This document shows, one piece after another, positions 1 through 12,050 of a DNA stretch of 64,000 bases. Source of the DNA: Monosporascus cannonballus (Eukaryota > Ascomycota > Sordariomycetes > Xylariales). Each line of letters starts with the position of its first letter. The stretch's first letter is position 1. The DNA is taken from contig QJNS01000144.1 in the NCBI GenBank assembly GCA_004154925.1, positions 124,001-188,000 on the forward strand, written 5' to 3'. A program made the position numbers and the translations under genes. The notes beneath the pieces were generated by a model. The model did no database searches. It had not been told where the DNA came from and saw nothing but the letters and a program-made list of their open reading frames with translations.

Positions 1-1840
1 TAAAATATTATATAGTTAAAAAAACTACTTAAAAACACAAGAAATTACGAATTATAATTATATAATTCATAGAATTACCATATATCTACTAAGAAAAAAA
101 AGATTATCTGAATTTTATAAAATTTATTATATAAATCCGAAAATATTAAAAATATTATCAAAACGTATATAACTAGATTTTTTACGAAGGGGATATTTAA
201 TGCTATAAGCTTTTAACTCGTTATTTGATTCTTATCGTACTTAAATTTAAAAATAGTAAAAAAACAATTAATTAGGACGAAAATCTCATTTATCGATACA
301 AAATTAACTAGATATAATTTAATACTTCTGTTTTCAAAAATAAATACACTTTAACTTATATAAATACTTTAAAAGGGCAAATAAACTGAATTAATTTATG
401 GTTTTGAATTTTCGAAATAATTGTTATCGTATTTAAATAATTTAAAGGAAAATAGAGAATAGCCTTCAAAATAATATACGGATATTACAAATATCGAATT
501 ATATTTATTAAACTCATTAATATCATTGCAAAATATTAGTAGTTAATTATAATTATATCTAAAAATATCTTGGATAATTTGATATTCGTCTATTTTATTA
601 ATAAATTTATTTATTTGAAATCTTTAAAAAAATCGAAGAAAATAAGTTTCGTAAATATATCAGATTTTGGATAATATAAATACCTGAATTAACTTAGAAA
701 AAGAGATATGTGGCATAATTAAAAGTTAAAGATCCTAAAGTTTATTTTGCTTTTTAGTTAAATTTAGAATTAAAATTCCATTTTCAAAGCTATTAAAAAC
801 GAATTTATTTTTAATCAAGCAAATATTACAAATGTTGCACAGATTTTAAATTTTATTAGTTACTTAACTTAATTAAGGGTTACAGAAATATAATTAAACT
901 ATTAGTAGAATTTGCTTTTAAATAAATAGCTTGAAAAAACATTATATATTATAAAAAAGCTCGAAATGTTTTTCAATAATTTAAAAACGATATTATTGAA
1001 GCATTAATAATAATATTATCCAGCGTTGATATAAGAAACGCTTAACAATTAAAGTTTTAAATCACACTTTAAGCGTTATCTTAAAATAATTAAAAAAAAT
1101 AAAAAATAATAGCTACTAACTTATTATTCTAAAATAGTTTAAAATGCGAAAGTCAAATATTCGATTTATAATAAAAAGCTATTAACAATTCTTAATACTT
1201 TTAATAATTAAAAGTTTTTGTAAGGAAACCCAAAATTTCTTCGATATTTATTCCGATTATAAAGACTTTACCAGATATATAAAAGTATAAAAATGAAATA
1301 AACCATACGAAATATGAGTTAATATATTATTAAGATTGATTGTTAAGACATATAACATTAAAAACTCTTTAAACGGATATTTTTAATCGTAAAAATAATT
1401 ACAATTCTAAACTTTTTAGAAGAAATTTCTAAATATTATAATATAATAAAATAGTATTATATAGTTATATAGAATATTAAAAAATATTAATTCTTAAATT
1501 ATTAATAAGGGTTCGAAATTTCACAATATTAAAAAAGGTTTAATCGCTAAAAGAACGATTAAAGAATTAATTGATGTATCGTAGTGAAATTTGCATTTCT
1601 AAAACTTAGTAAAAGCGATTCGTGAAGGAATTTACGAAAACTTATTATATAGTTATAAAGATATTTTCAAAATTTTTAAACGTTTGCAAAAAAATTAAAT
1701 AAACATAAAAATAAATATTACGAAAAATGGTTAAATATTTATTTAACAATTACAATCTTTATATTAAGATAATAATAATTCGTTATAAATAATATAGTTC
1801 GTTATAATTTATAAGTATTTTTGACAAAACGTAAAATACT

Positions 1841-2007
1841 TGTCACACTTACTAAGGAGCAGATACACAGCTCTTGAGGGTATATTGACCTGTCTAAAGC
1901 TAGAAAGCGTTGATCCCACTTGTTGTGGGCGATCTACTGATATAGGACTCCGAGAAGGAATAACAATCACCCGAAAACGCTAGCTAGGGGTACTCTTTTC
2001 CATGACA
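1841..2007. mobile_element. Solo LTR, not RIPed, with ATACT target duplication
   Basis: A 167-bp block of normal base composition interrupts the AT-rich Gypsy relic. It begins TGTCA and ends TGACA, which are inverted termini of the TG...CA type. It is flanked by perfect 5-bp direct repeats ATACT at 1836-1840 and 2008-2012. This is the signature of a solo LTR left by recombination between the two LTRs of a retrotransposon. Inside is a small hairpin (CCCAC-TTGTT-GTGGG, about 1917-1929). No coding capacity. It entered after most RIP mutation of its host element had occurred, or was too short or low in copy number to be attacked. Confidence 0.8.
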
Positions 2008-3776
2008 ATACTATAACTTGAAATTTTATTATTAACTTGCTTTTATTTAAAAATTTCGTTATTAAAATCGAATATGATAGATTTTAGTTAATTATTATTA
2101 GATTTATTAAATACGAATTCTTTTATTTTTTAAAATGAAATGTAACGACAAAATAATTGATTCACGGTTTAATTAGAAATTATTTAGATAAATGTAGAAT
2201 TCTGAAAAGCCTTATTTCTGATCAAAATACACTTTTTACCTTTAAATTTAACGCCAATCTTTTAAACTAATCGGCACCAAATATAAATTTTGAATAATAT
2301 GTTACTCTTAAATAGATAGATAAATAAAACGAGTATATTAAACGTTAAAATATTATTTCAAAAATTATATTAATTATTAAATAAAGTTTTAAATAACGAT
2401 TTTATGCCTGATATAAATAATTTATAATGTGTTAATTGACGAAAATATAAACATATTTGCATAAAGAGCGATTTACGAATGCGATATAAAAAGCCGGTAA
2501 CAGGTTTTCGAAAGTATTATTACCGTACCAAATGGGAAAATATTAATCATAAAAATTAACAGTATATAAACACGTTCTCAAATTAATTTCTTCTGTAGCA
2601 AAAAGAATTTAATATTATAATAAACAAAATTAAACAATTAATTTTATATCTAAGAAATAAGGTTTATTTATCTCGTTAAAGAAAAAAATATAACGTTTGA
2701 TATTTTATAAATAAAGATTAAATATCTAATAATAAGTTAAATTTTACAATGTTGAGTGAATTTAAAATCAATAACATTTTTTCTAAAACTAATTATCGAT
2801 TGCTAATATTTAAAAATATAAAAATATACTTTCTAATTTAAATTTTTCTGTTTAAACCGGCACCCAAAAACGCCTTTTTATAAACAAGTTTAATCCTCGA
2901 AAAACCGCTAAAAATATAAAATTAAGAGAATATTAAATTTCAAACATTTCAAAGCCGAATGTAATATTTAATTAAATAAAAAGGTTACTTGTACGAAAAA
3001 AATATTTAAAAGCCCCTTAGGTATTTAACGAGTGCAAGCAATCTGATTAAAACATTTTATTATTAAAATTCTGACCGATCGTTTTTAATACGGCTAAGAT
3101 TACAGGCGATAACGGCCTAAACCCTAAATCCAACCTTACGTCGTTTTAATCGAAAAAGGCAAACGCTCCTATTATAACATTTATCTTTAAAATAAACTGC
3201 ATTTGTTGTACGTCTATGCGACATCATTTTTTTCTAGCTTTTTTGATTTTTTAATTAATTTATCTTTTAATACAGCTACGACTTTTTTTTAAAAAATCTT
3301 TTATAAAAATCGTAAACGCCTTAATTAATTGATAAACTTTTTGGATTTTTTTTTCGTCAGCGAAATTTCTTTTTCTCGCGTTAACGTAAATTATTTCAAT
3401 TTTACGTTATTCTTTTAAATGGCTACGGTCTTTGCTTAATTTTCTTGAAAAATTCATAATTAAAATATTATAAGGGGGACGTTAATAACGGGTATAATAA
3501 TTATAACTTGAAATATTAGAAACTAAAAATTATTTAAACTTATTTAGGCGTACATAATTCAAGCGAAAGGGATTTTTAGTACCAAATTTCTTAATTAAAT
3601 CGGTTTAAATAATACGAGAATTGCGTTAATTTAGACGAAAACCTCTTTCTTATTTTCGAATATATCTTATTATAATAAAATTAGTTAAAACACTTTATAG
3701 AAACTTGTTTTAATAAGCGAAATAATTATTTACGATTTTTATTTTTTGAAAAAGAATTCTTAGAAAGGAAAAATAA

Positions 3777-4164
3777 TATTATAAGAATAAAAGTTTTTAT
3801 TTCTAAAAACTTTACTTTTAAGATTTAACGTGAACTTATTACGGCTAAACCTCGGGTAAGAAAATTTAATTTATTTGGAAATTTAAAACTAATTTATATA
3901 AAATATCCAAATTTATAATATTCTTATTAAAAAAACATATAATAAAACCATTTTTTTCTATAAATAATTACTTACGTAATTTTGCTTTGTAATTATTAAT
4001 TTGAGCCTTTAGTTATAGCTATTTTTTTTATTAAGAGAAAAATCTGCAAATTCTGTTAATAAATAAACTATTAAATTTTTCCTCGCCTTATTGTTACTTG
4101 CAAATCAAGATCTTTTTCGAATACTGCTTATACCTCAAAGTAGATGTATAACAGGTTCGTTATA
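3777..4164 (+). repeat. 3' LTR of family 1 Gypsy element
   Basis: 388 bp, beginning TATTATAAG where the intact LTR begins TGTTACGGA, and ending ...CAGGTTCGTTATA where the intact copy ends ...CAGGTTCGTTACA. The matching landmarks ACGGCTAAACCTCGG near 3842 and GCAAATCAAGA near 4100 leave no doubt about homology to the LTRs at 13545-13962 and 20391-20808. Almost all visible differences are C-to-T or G-to-A. A purine-rich stretch just upstream (about 3760-3775) is in the position of a polypurine tract. Confidence 0.85.
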
Positions 4165-4830
4165 CTAGAACCTTCGATGTCAAGCGTTGTCGATGTCCAA
4201 CAACACCTTGCAGACAAGCAACCTAACACCAACCCCACTTTAATAATACTATTTCATAATCGATTCTCTGATTTAAATATATTTTTAAAATATTTTACTT
4301 TAAATACAAGTCGGAATTTGAATAATGGTATCCCGTTTGGTAATTTATAATACATTTGTTACATTTGTAAATATATTAAAACTGAATAAAAATTCGTAGC
4401 TTTAAATGAAAAATTTAATAAAAAAAGATTCTAATCCATATCAAATTTTCTATTTTCGATATATAATTAAGCTTAGTAGAATACCGTTATATTAATGTTA
4501 TATTATAATTACGGCTAAATTGTAAACTCTGTAAATTGTTCTGAAAAAAACAACATGTTTTTTCTTTTTTAACTTAAGGATTTAAAAACATTTTAATATT
4601 TTTATAAGTCGTTTTATAGTTTAATTCAATATTATTCGAAAAAAATTATTTATATAAAAACTCTTTATAATCTATCATTTTAATAATTTATAATTAACAT
4701 TTATTGCTATTTTTATTTATGTATAAATATCGTACATAATAAGTTTTTAGTTCGATATATAAATAAAGAATCTTAAATATAGATATTAATACGGTACTTT
4801 ATCACCGGTACTTTACCACCGCAGCTCTAG
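4165..4830. other. Inter-element AT-rich DNA, no gene
   Basis: The first ~85 bases after the LTR (4165-4250) are of normal composition, then the DNA is AT-rich to about 4830. I see no coding signal. A short + reading frame covering 4144-4350 begins inside the LTR end and is not credible. The sharp rise in GC at about 4830 marks the left edge of the gene island. Confidence 0.6.
4793..4820. repeat. Tandem pair of 14-mers at the AT/GC boundary
   Basis: Two adjacent copies of GGTACTTTAYCACC (4793-4806 and 4807-4820), differing only by one T/C transition. It lies just downstream of the 3' end of the CorA-like gene, at the switch from AT-rich to GC-balanced DNA. Function unknown; could be a decayed terminus of a mobile element. 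Confidence 0.6.
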
Positions 4831-4926
4831 ACATGAATATGGTATAAGATAGTTACGCGTTATAAAGCATGACTCTAGTTCGGTATACGCTATGACCAGG
4901 GGGCAGAGGGTTCATTTGTAAGCGGC

Positions 4927-7900
4927 TTAAACCATTGCGCTGCTGGCTTTCTTCCCGGGGGAACGCCTTCTGAGCTGACCTAAGCCATCCGCAACATACC
5001 GTAAGAAACGCAATATGTGGTCGAGGAAATACGCAATGAAGAAGATTGCCACGAAAAGAATGCAGACAATCACAATAAACCACGCCAAACCCATGCGCGG
5101 GAACAGAACATTCTGGTCGCCCGGAACCGCGAATAATGCCTTCGAATTAAATTAGTGTTTCATGACGTGAGGAGAACAACCTGGGGAGGAAGTTGCTCAC
5201 TGCCGCCAGGGCCACCGGAAGACACCCAATCGTGATATATGTGAGCCTCTGAATAGTAGCATTCTGCCTGTTAGAGGCACGGCTATCTCTCAAGGCAAGC
5301 ACAGTAGAGAGCTACATAATTCAGCAATGAAGCTCGATGAAACCGCCATGACAGAAGGAGGTGCCACTTACTGCATTGGAATATCGACTGATTGTCTCAA
5401 CCTTCCTTTCCAGCGTTTTCTGGACAGCAGTGAGCTCCGCGAAGTGTCTATCGAGCGTTTGTTGGTGCTTAACGCATATCTTTTCCAGCTCGGAGCTTCT
5501 CTTCCCTGGACCCTTCAAAGACTGTTAGTACGGTCGGGGTTACGATCCCGCTGCTAGAGCAGAAAGTCAGGGGACGGAGCAGCTCAGCTTACATCCTGAA
5601 TCTCCTTGTTCAGGTCTGCTTTCGCCTGTTCGATGATCCTAACAGACTCAGCCATGGTGTTATTCAGCTTGTAGAGAGCTTCTAAACCCCAAAGACTCAA
5701 CTGAAGCTCGCCGTCGGAATCCTGGCTTTGCAGCCAGTCCGAGTTTTGAAGATAGCTAGGCTACGTTGACCGTGAAACATCGAGTCAGTTACTTAAATAG
5801 AATTTCAAGCCTCCTTGGTAAACTTACGGACAGACTGTCGAATTCGAGTTTGCCGAAGAAGTCATCGATTGCCTCTTGGAGCTGCCGTGTTATCATCCGG
5901 CAGAGGAGTGCTAGTATGTAAGAGAAGACAAGAAACCTTCCCGTTTGCGGTTGATGTATGAAGTTGTCCCAAATGCCTTGCACTGTCTCCCGTAAGGTCT
6001 TTTCTATCTCAGATATACTTATTAGATCGGTTATCACCGAACATTTGCTAAAATCACCGAATTCGTTCGTGGAGATACCAATCGACGAGACCTTCAGCGC
6101 CATGTCAGTAGGCTTCTTACGGGAATGGCCTAGCGCATTTTTGTTCCTAAGAAGGACTTGCTCTAGGCTCTTCGGGAAGCCAATGACATCTTTGCCGTTC
6201 ACAAAACTTGACACAAACTGAGCCATGTCTTGTACCTCATTGGAAGTCTTGTCCGAGGATCTCTCCAACGACCAACTCCTCAATGTGATGTACGCCATGA
6301 CAGAAGTTTTTCTCTTTTGGAGTACGAATTTGGAAACCCTTCGCGTGTGGCTCTCGAGACAGTCGATAACCTCGGGGTGCAACACATAAACAAATAGCCT
6401 CAGAAGCTCTGCTGGTAGTCCGCAGGGAGTGGGAGCAACCCTGAGACACCTGTGTCAGCCTTTATTCGGATTATGTGTGCATGAGGGAGGACGTACAGAA
6501 GCCGGTGGCGAACCTCTTGGTCGATGAGCTATCGAGATACGACGTCAGTCGGTTGTCGTGTTGGCGGCAGCTTCGTTGTATACTTACACTGTCACTGAGT
6601 GCTTGGACACGATCATCATTGAGAGGAGGTATCGATGATGCTGGTAGGGGATCGGGCACTTTTATATCGATGATTTCGAGTGACCGGAGCATTTCTTTCT
6701 TATCTTTAAGATGCTCCAGAGTGATGTCCTTGGAATCCCCTCTAGGTAGGGCTTGCCAGATCGCTTCAGGAATCGGGGTATCTCTAATATATGGCTCCGT
6801 GTATAGCTCCGGTGTGTCGTCCAAGGACTGAAAGAACTCCTCTGGGTGGTATCTTTGTGGAGGCTGAAATTGGAGGTAGTCAAAATGTCGCTCGACTCCC
6901 TTAGTACCAGCAAGCCGTTCCAGGGTCTCCAGTTGCCGTTCTAGCAGGTCCTGGACATTCATTGGTTCGCTGGTGAATCTCGGGCGGCTCGCGGGGCCTC
7001 TGGAGGATTTCTTTCGGTTGTCACCGGAAGAACTACCCGCTTTTCTGTCTAAACCTTGATTCTGCATCCCTTCGTAGTCAAGGTCCTCCTGAAAGATGTC
7101 CAGGATTGTTGATGCCAGGACCGCTGTTGCCTCAGACCGAAGGAAGCCACGCCGAGCAGCTGAGTTATGTCGTTCCCAGCAAGGTGTTAGAGAGGCCTCT
7201 GACGTGAGAAATGGCCAGAACTTCGTTCTGTAATGTTCCACTTCTTTTTCCCTTTCCGCTCGTGGAGCAGCGTTGTCGCGGTCGTACATTTTCTTATAGG
7301 CGACCACCAGACGACTATGATGGCATAGGGCATGAACTTCCCAAGGCCCCCCAGTATACCCATCTTCCCCACCCCACCCCCCTGGTGCAAGCGGACCAGC
7401 TTCAATAGTTCGGGTGAATTCGCGGGTTTCTATCCGCTTAACGACCCGTTTCGTAACCACCCTGACATCCACTAACTCTGGCCACAGCTCCTCCGCGAGG
7501 AAAGCTAGTCTGTCCACGATCTCATCGTCTGCTCGGTATGGTTGCCCTGAAGATATTCTCCTCGCAAGCGCTTTTCCAGCAGCGAACCGTAACTGGTTCA
7601 CTTTGGTGATATCTGCCTCCCAAGCTGCGGGAATGACAGTTCCGTGTGTATCCTTTTTCTGGAGAGACAAAACCGATTCATAATGGAACCACTTAAGCAT
7701 GCAGCCCTTGACCCTTGTAGACGCCTGGTCGCTCCTGTCGGAAGGAAGAGGATTTGATCGTCTCGAAGGCAGACGGTCGCCGAGAACGCCTCGGCTCCAT
7801 TGTTCCCCGTTCTCCTTGAGGTCATCCTGCCAGCCCCATTTGACCTCGGGATAGTGCTTGACTACGTACCAGACTGTTATCATGACGTAGTAATACTTTG

Positions 7901-9679
7901 ATTCCCCGGGAAAATCCTCCGGTAGAAGAACTGCATCCCGATCATGATTTTCGAGGAGGGCCCTCACGAGGTACGCCACGATGTTGCCAATGGCATGTCG
8001 AATTCTCTGGACGGTTGTGATCAAGGAATGCGTGAGATGTTCATCGGTCCATTCAAACTGTGGCTGGTTGTCGACCTCTAGGACAGGCAGTGTCTCGTTG
8101 AACTCGTGTGGAGCTTGAAATTCTGGGCAGCTTGTTTTGATGATCTTTGCCAGGAGCCGGTCGACCTTGACCAGAAATCTTGTTTTCCAACTGCACCAAA
8201 TGACTGCAATGTTAGCGGGTGCAGGAAACCATTGAATAGCGAACAAACGCTTCGTTATGGGAGATCAACTCACAATAAAGAATTCAAATCAACGGTGGCC
8301 TTGAGGAATAGGTTGCTCACAAGTGCGATTGGTCGTGGAGCCCATCCGGCGGCTCGTGGGAATGCGGCTGGTACAAGGTCGACATCCAGGATTTTCTCCG
8401 AGCAGCGGGCGGCGATGTCAGCTTCGCAAAGTTCTGAAATACATTCAACATTTTCTTGCCGTCGGAGAAAGATTGACTGCCACATATCTCCGGTCCCTGT
8501 CCCAATACCAATGAACGCGGAGAGTTCCTCCGGCTTCGGAATTTTTGTGGGTGGAGCACCACAAATTTCAGCAGGATCATAGAGGCGGAAGGAGGCGAGA
8601 AAGATGCGCGAGCCGTTGTTGCTGATTTTCGGCATGTCCCCACGGTACACTGGCAAGGTATTGCCTTGATCCTTTGAACAATGATCCTCCTTCTTGCTAA
8701 ACGGTTTCAGCGGGATCTTCGTATACTCCCCACTGGCGATGCCGAATTCGAATAGCTCGGCCTTCCAACGAATTCCACTGGCCGCTTCTAGTTCCCAAGG
8801 TATGGAGAAGGCATGCTTGTATTTAGTAGGGCAGCTCTCTTTGAACAAAATATCCGCTTTCGTGCTGCCGCGCTCAAGTTTACTGCTTGGACTCATGCTG
8901 AGGAAGGACTGGAACCTCATGGGCCCGTCTATTTTTAATATTAACTCAGTCTCATCTGGGGCCTTCTTACAGGCTGGCCCGCTGGGGTGGCATTCGAAAT
9001 CGAGGCGCAGCACTTGATAAAGCACGCCGTCCTTCACGAACGACAGCAGTGAGCAAGTGCCCACTTCGCGACCAGGTGTGTCCACACAGAGGGCATATTC
9101 GTTCAACGGCCAGCGGTAGTTGTAGCAACCACGCTCAACCATGCGACCGAGGCAGAATCTTGGGTCCCTCTAAGGGGAGTTATCAGATGTTAGTTAAGCA
9201 TGAACAGGACGTCGATGTTATTCATTGTTGGTGGCTCACATTATTTTCAGCAGGACTGGAAGAGGATGGAAGTTTCAGTCCGAAAGCTGACTTTCTTCCA
9301 TATTCCATCTGTCCTCGGGCAACAGATAAGTACAGAGAGTATTCGAAATCACCTCTGGCAAACAGGATTCCGTGTTTGTCTGATGGGGCCGTCATCTGCA
9401 GCAGCTCGCCTCCATAGTTACAGGACGCTGCATAACCTTCGTGGCCGAAGTCGAAGGAGCATGCAGGGTGGTTGGAAAATTCGGAGTAGCTGACATATGC
9501 AGTTCCTGCACGCTGTCAGAAAGGGATCTATGGCAACAAGCAACAGCATCGTCCCAGCCTATAATAAGCGTACCTCTGCTATTTGGACGGAGCCAGCCAA
9601 AGGGTTCTGCAACAGGAATCGACGAGGATGAGCTGGTGACGGAAGCATTTCTCTCTTTGTCCTCCATCTCGGCTCCCAT
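4927..9679 (-). CDS. Large CorA-like membrane protein, nine exons, 1392 aa
   Basis: The exons I infer, in transcript order, are 9679-9574, 9505-9240, 9169-8274, 8190-6497, 6411-5828, 5760-5593, 5512-5372, 5311-5201 and 5139-4927. They join in phase to 4179 nt with no internal stop. Introns are 60-85 nt with GT-AG ends; several have clear branch sites (GCTTAACTAAC, GTACTAACAG). The start is the first ATG after an in-frame TGA 22 codons upstream. Residues 1-420 contain a Cys-rich segment around YVSYSEFSNHPACSFDFG. Residues 424-990 are hydrophilic, with a Ser/Lys/Arg-rich linker near 800. About 1213-1305 is predicted coiled coil. Two hydrophobic segments follow, about 1308-1327 (YITIGCLPVALAA) and 1341-1365 (WFIVIVCILFVAIFFIAYFL), then a short basic tail. 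This C-terminus resembles the membrane end of CorA-type divalent-cation transporters as found in many fungal proteins, but the GMN motif of true CorA is absent, so transport is not established. The long N-terminal part resembles uncharacterised Pezizomycotina proteins only from memory. The least certain junction is intron 4 (6412-6496). Confidence 0.85.
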
Positions 9680-9960
9680 TACGGCGATTGAGGCAGAACG
9701 CTTTCTGGGAGAATCTGTGGCACTGACGTGGGCGGTGCGATCTCAGAGCCCGTAGGTTTGAAACCCTATATCGTTAGCTTCAGTTTCTGGAGAGATGAGA
9801 ATGAAGGGAGGGATAATGGCCAGGCGGAGGTCAGGTTCATCTAGTGGCACTCCGCTCCATGATTTTTCTTGTGGACAAGGCAAATTAATATTTCTTTCGC
9901 CCACTACCTTCCAGCACGATTCCCATCAACAGATCCTCAGCGACTGAGGGGTATGTGAAA
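9680..9960 (-). promoter_or_regulatory. Probable 5' leader and promoter of the CorA-like gene
   Basis: GC-balanced sequence immediately upstream of the start codon at 9679, reading on the - strand. It has an in-frame TGA before the start and pyrimidine-rich stretches (for example TCCCTCCCTTCATTCTCATC around 9800-9820) of the kind common upstream of fungal transcription starts. I cannot place a TATA box or start site. Confidence 0.35.
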
Positions 9961-10013
9961 GGGGGGGGGGGGGGNNNNNNNNNNCCCCGCACCGCCCCCC
10001 CCCCCCCCCCCCC
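9961..10013. other. Assembly gap: G-run, ten Ns, C-run
   Basis: Fourteen G (9961-9974), ten N (9975-9984), then CCCCGCACCG followed by a run of C to 10013. Ten Ns is a conventional fixed-size placeholder, so the true gap length is unknown. The homopolymers on both sides are suspicious as sequencing or gap-filling artefacts. The same pattern recurs at 24964-25021. Confidence 0.9.
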
Positions 10014-11060
10014 GAGCGGCAACTGGCGGCTACTACCACTGCCCTAGCTTATTACTTGCAGTGGGAAATGCATATGGTTACCTAGAGCATAGCAAATATT
10101 GGTTGCCCAATCGTCGGAGACAATTCAGCAGCTCACTGACCATGCTTTGCATGAGTCGACCCTCGTCGTCTCCCCATCCGGCCAATGGGAGGCTGCAGAG
10201 CCCCGCTTAGGCTGAATGCTCCGTGTCGGAGTTGCCGACTCACTAATATCATTCGTTGAATGGGGCGAGTGCAAGACGACGCAAGATGTTGTGTAAACCT
10301 TAGGTTATTGCCGGGGTGCGTAGGGAAGGGAGGCGGCAGAGCATATGAAAGGTCAAATGGTGGCAATGAAGTCTTGCAGGACGCAGATTCAGAGAGCACT
10401 GCTGCATTTTACGGCGGCCCGTCTTACTACTGATCTTGCAGCTGAAAATACGGGTTATGCTTAGAGACGGCGACTCAGGCTCCAAAGATATCATAAATTC
10501 GATTTGGAGTGGAGGGGCGGGATGCTTCGAAAATTCGATCAGTCACCTCCGAATGGGATGTAGATACATACCCCCAGAGAGGCATAAAGTCCAAGCCGTA
10601 CAAGGGCCCTTGTCGGGCTTCCTTCCATGAGGCACCCATGCGGAGTTATAACCTCCACTCCCGTCAGACAACCTAGTGCTTTTGGCGCTGTACTCTGCTA
10701 AGATAAGGGTGGCCCAAGCCGTGCCTTGTTTTTCGACGCGGTGACCGTGTGGGAAGGTAATTAAGGCAGGACTTGAAAAAGATTAATCATGTCTAGTTTG
10801 ATTTTTTCCAATTAATAACACAATTGTTCTAAAATGGACGGTTAAAGAGGTCGATGGTTGCAAAATAATTACTTCCGTACGCGGCTCCAATTCCTTACTT
10901 ACCCATGCCCTCGTTTTGGCGTACCGAGGAACGAAGAGAGTAAATGAGGGTTATTGTGTCGCCTTTTTGCTACTAGGAGACGACTTCCCAAATAGGAAAG
11001 TAACTACTATGCGGCTCGTACTTCTGGGCCCAGTCAATCAGATAGGTCCATGTCGTGCAT
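10014..11060. other. GC-balanced non-coding part of the gene island
   Basis: About 1 kb of normal composition with only short, overlapping reading frames on both strands (for example 10133-10399 and 10300-10494 on -, 10436-10630 on +). None has codon continuity, recognisable motifs or a convincing exon chain. It may be the regulatory region of the gene on the left, the remnant of a second gene truncated at the AT-rich border, or sequence separated from its exons by the gap. Confidence 0.5.
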
Positions 11061-12050
11061 ACGTATTAGTCCGTTTTTAAATCCCTGCCAATATGAACAG
11101 TAAAATAAGAGTCCAAATAGATCCAGGCAGCTGCCGATTTTCTACCAAAATATATAAATTGTATCTTATTATTACAAGCTACAAAAAAGTTGTTTTAAGA
11201 TTTAGACAATATCAATATATAAGTTATCAAAGATAATATTTATTGATAACATTTTTAAACTATAACGAAATACAAATAGTTATTACGATAATTTATAATA
11301 AAAGTTCTTAAAATAGTAAATATTTCGAATTTTATATAAAAATGCTCATTTTAAACCATTTAAAACGACAATTTCCGCCTTTTTATAAAACTTAAAATAT
11401 TACTTGAATTATATTTATATTAGCCAAAGGTTTGTACAAATATTACGGTAATTTAATGTTATATAATTTTTAGTATTAATTAAGCCATTATATAAAACGT
11501 ACTTTTTAGTAGAAACTAAGTGGGCGTATAGGGTCAATTAAATTTTAAGTGTACGTTATCTTTGCTATTTTGAAATCCATTTTGCTCGTTTTTCCCTTTT
11601 TATATATATTAATGCTGTTTTTAATCAATTAAATGCTATATATTACGATCTAAGTAGGAAACGGCCTCTCGAAACGGTCGTAACAGAAACAGTCAAAAAG
11701 CTAAGAGGGTTAATGTTACAGCCTAGTCCAGCATAGCAGCTCCAGTATATATGCAGCTGTAAGCACTAGGATGATTTCTACAATTGTAATTATTCTATCG
11801 ATCTTTTGCCCTAGTAGTATAATGGTGTGGTGCAGCAATAACAGTTAAATTACGTAACGGAATATTACTTTACTAGTAGTAAGCTAATAAACCAGAATAT
11901 CAACATACGAATGATAAAGCAGTAAATCGGATTAAATATATACGCTCCTTATATCTATATGTTACGACCCAGCTAGCTCTGGTCTAAGGGAACGGTCGGG
12001 CCAAGATTGCGGAGTTGCGATATTCCGGATTACGTAACTAGTTGCTTAAT
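11061..12050. other. AT-rich border with LTR-like fragments
   Basis: Composition turns AT-rich at about 11060. Two GC-richer patches start with typical Gypsy LTR ends: TGTTACAGCCTAG at 11714 and TGTTACGACCCAGC at 11960. The second shares its first 12 bases with the LTR terminus at 46050 (complement). I cannot find matching ends or target duplications for either, so they are recorded as possible LTR fragments of the element to the right. Confidence 0.4.

Larger units (their letters stand above)
1..4164 (+). mobile_element. 3' part of RIP-degraded Ty3/Gypsy chromovirus (family 1)
   Basis: This is a heavily AT-mutated copy of the same family as the complete element at 13545-20808, but in the opposite orientation. 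The relic of the reverse transcriptase motif FVYLDDILIYSK is readable at about 585-620 as FVYFINKFIYLK, with the downstream LKxSKK context conserved. The segment around 2850-2900 matches the complement of 14880-14930, and the terminal LTR at 3777-4164 aligns along its whole length with the 418-bp LTRs of the intact copy. By comparison with that 7.26-kb copy, gag, protease and the 5' LTR lie beyond the left edge of the window. Stop codons are frequent in every frame, so it cannot encode a protein. A small LTR inserted later at 1841-2007. Confidence 0.82.

Noticed and set aside
4144..4350. 68-codon + strand open frame
   Set aside because: Begins within the LTR terminus and runs into AT-rich DNA; no evidence of coding.
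10133..10630. Short frames on both strands in the GC island
   Set aside because: Overlapping, no recognised domain, no in-phase exon chain, and start codons not supported by context.
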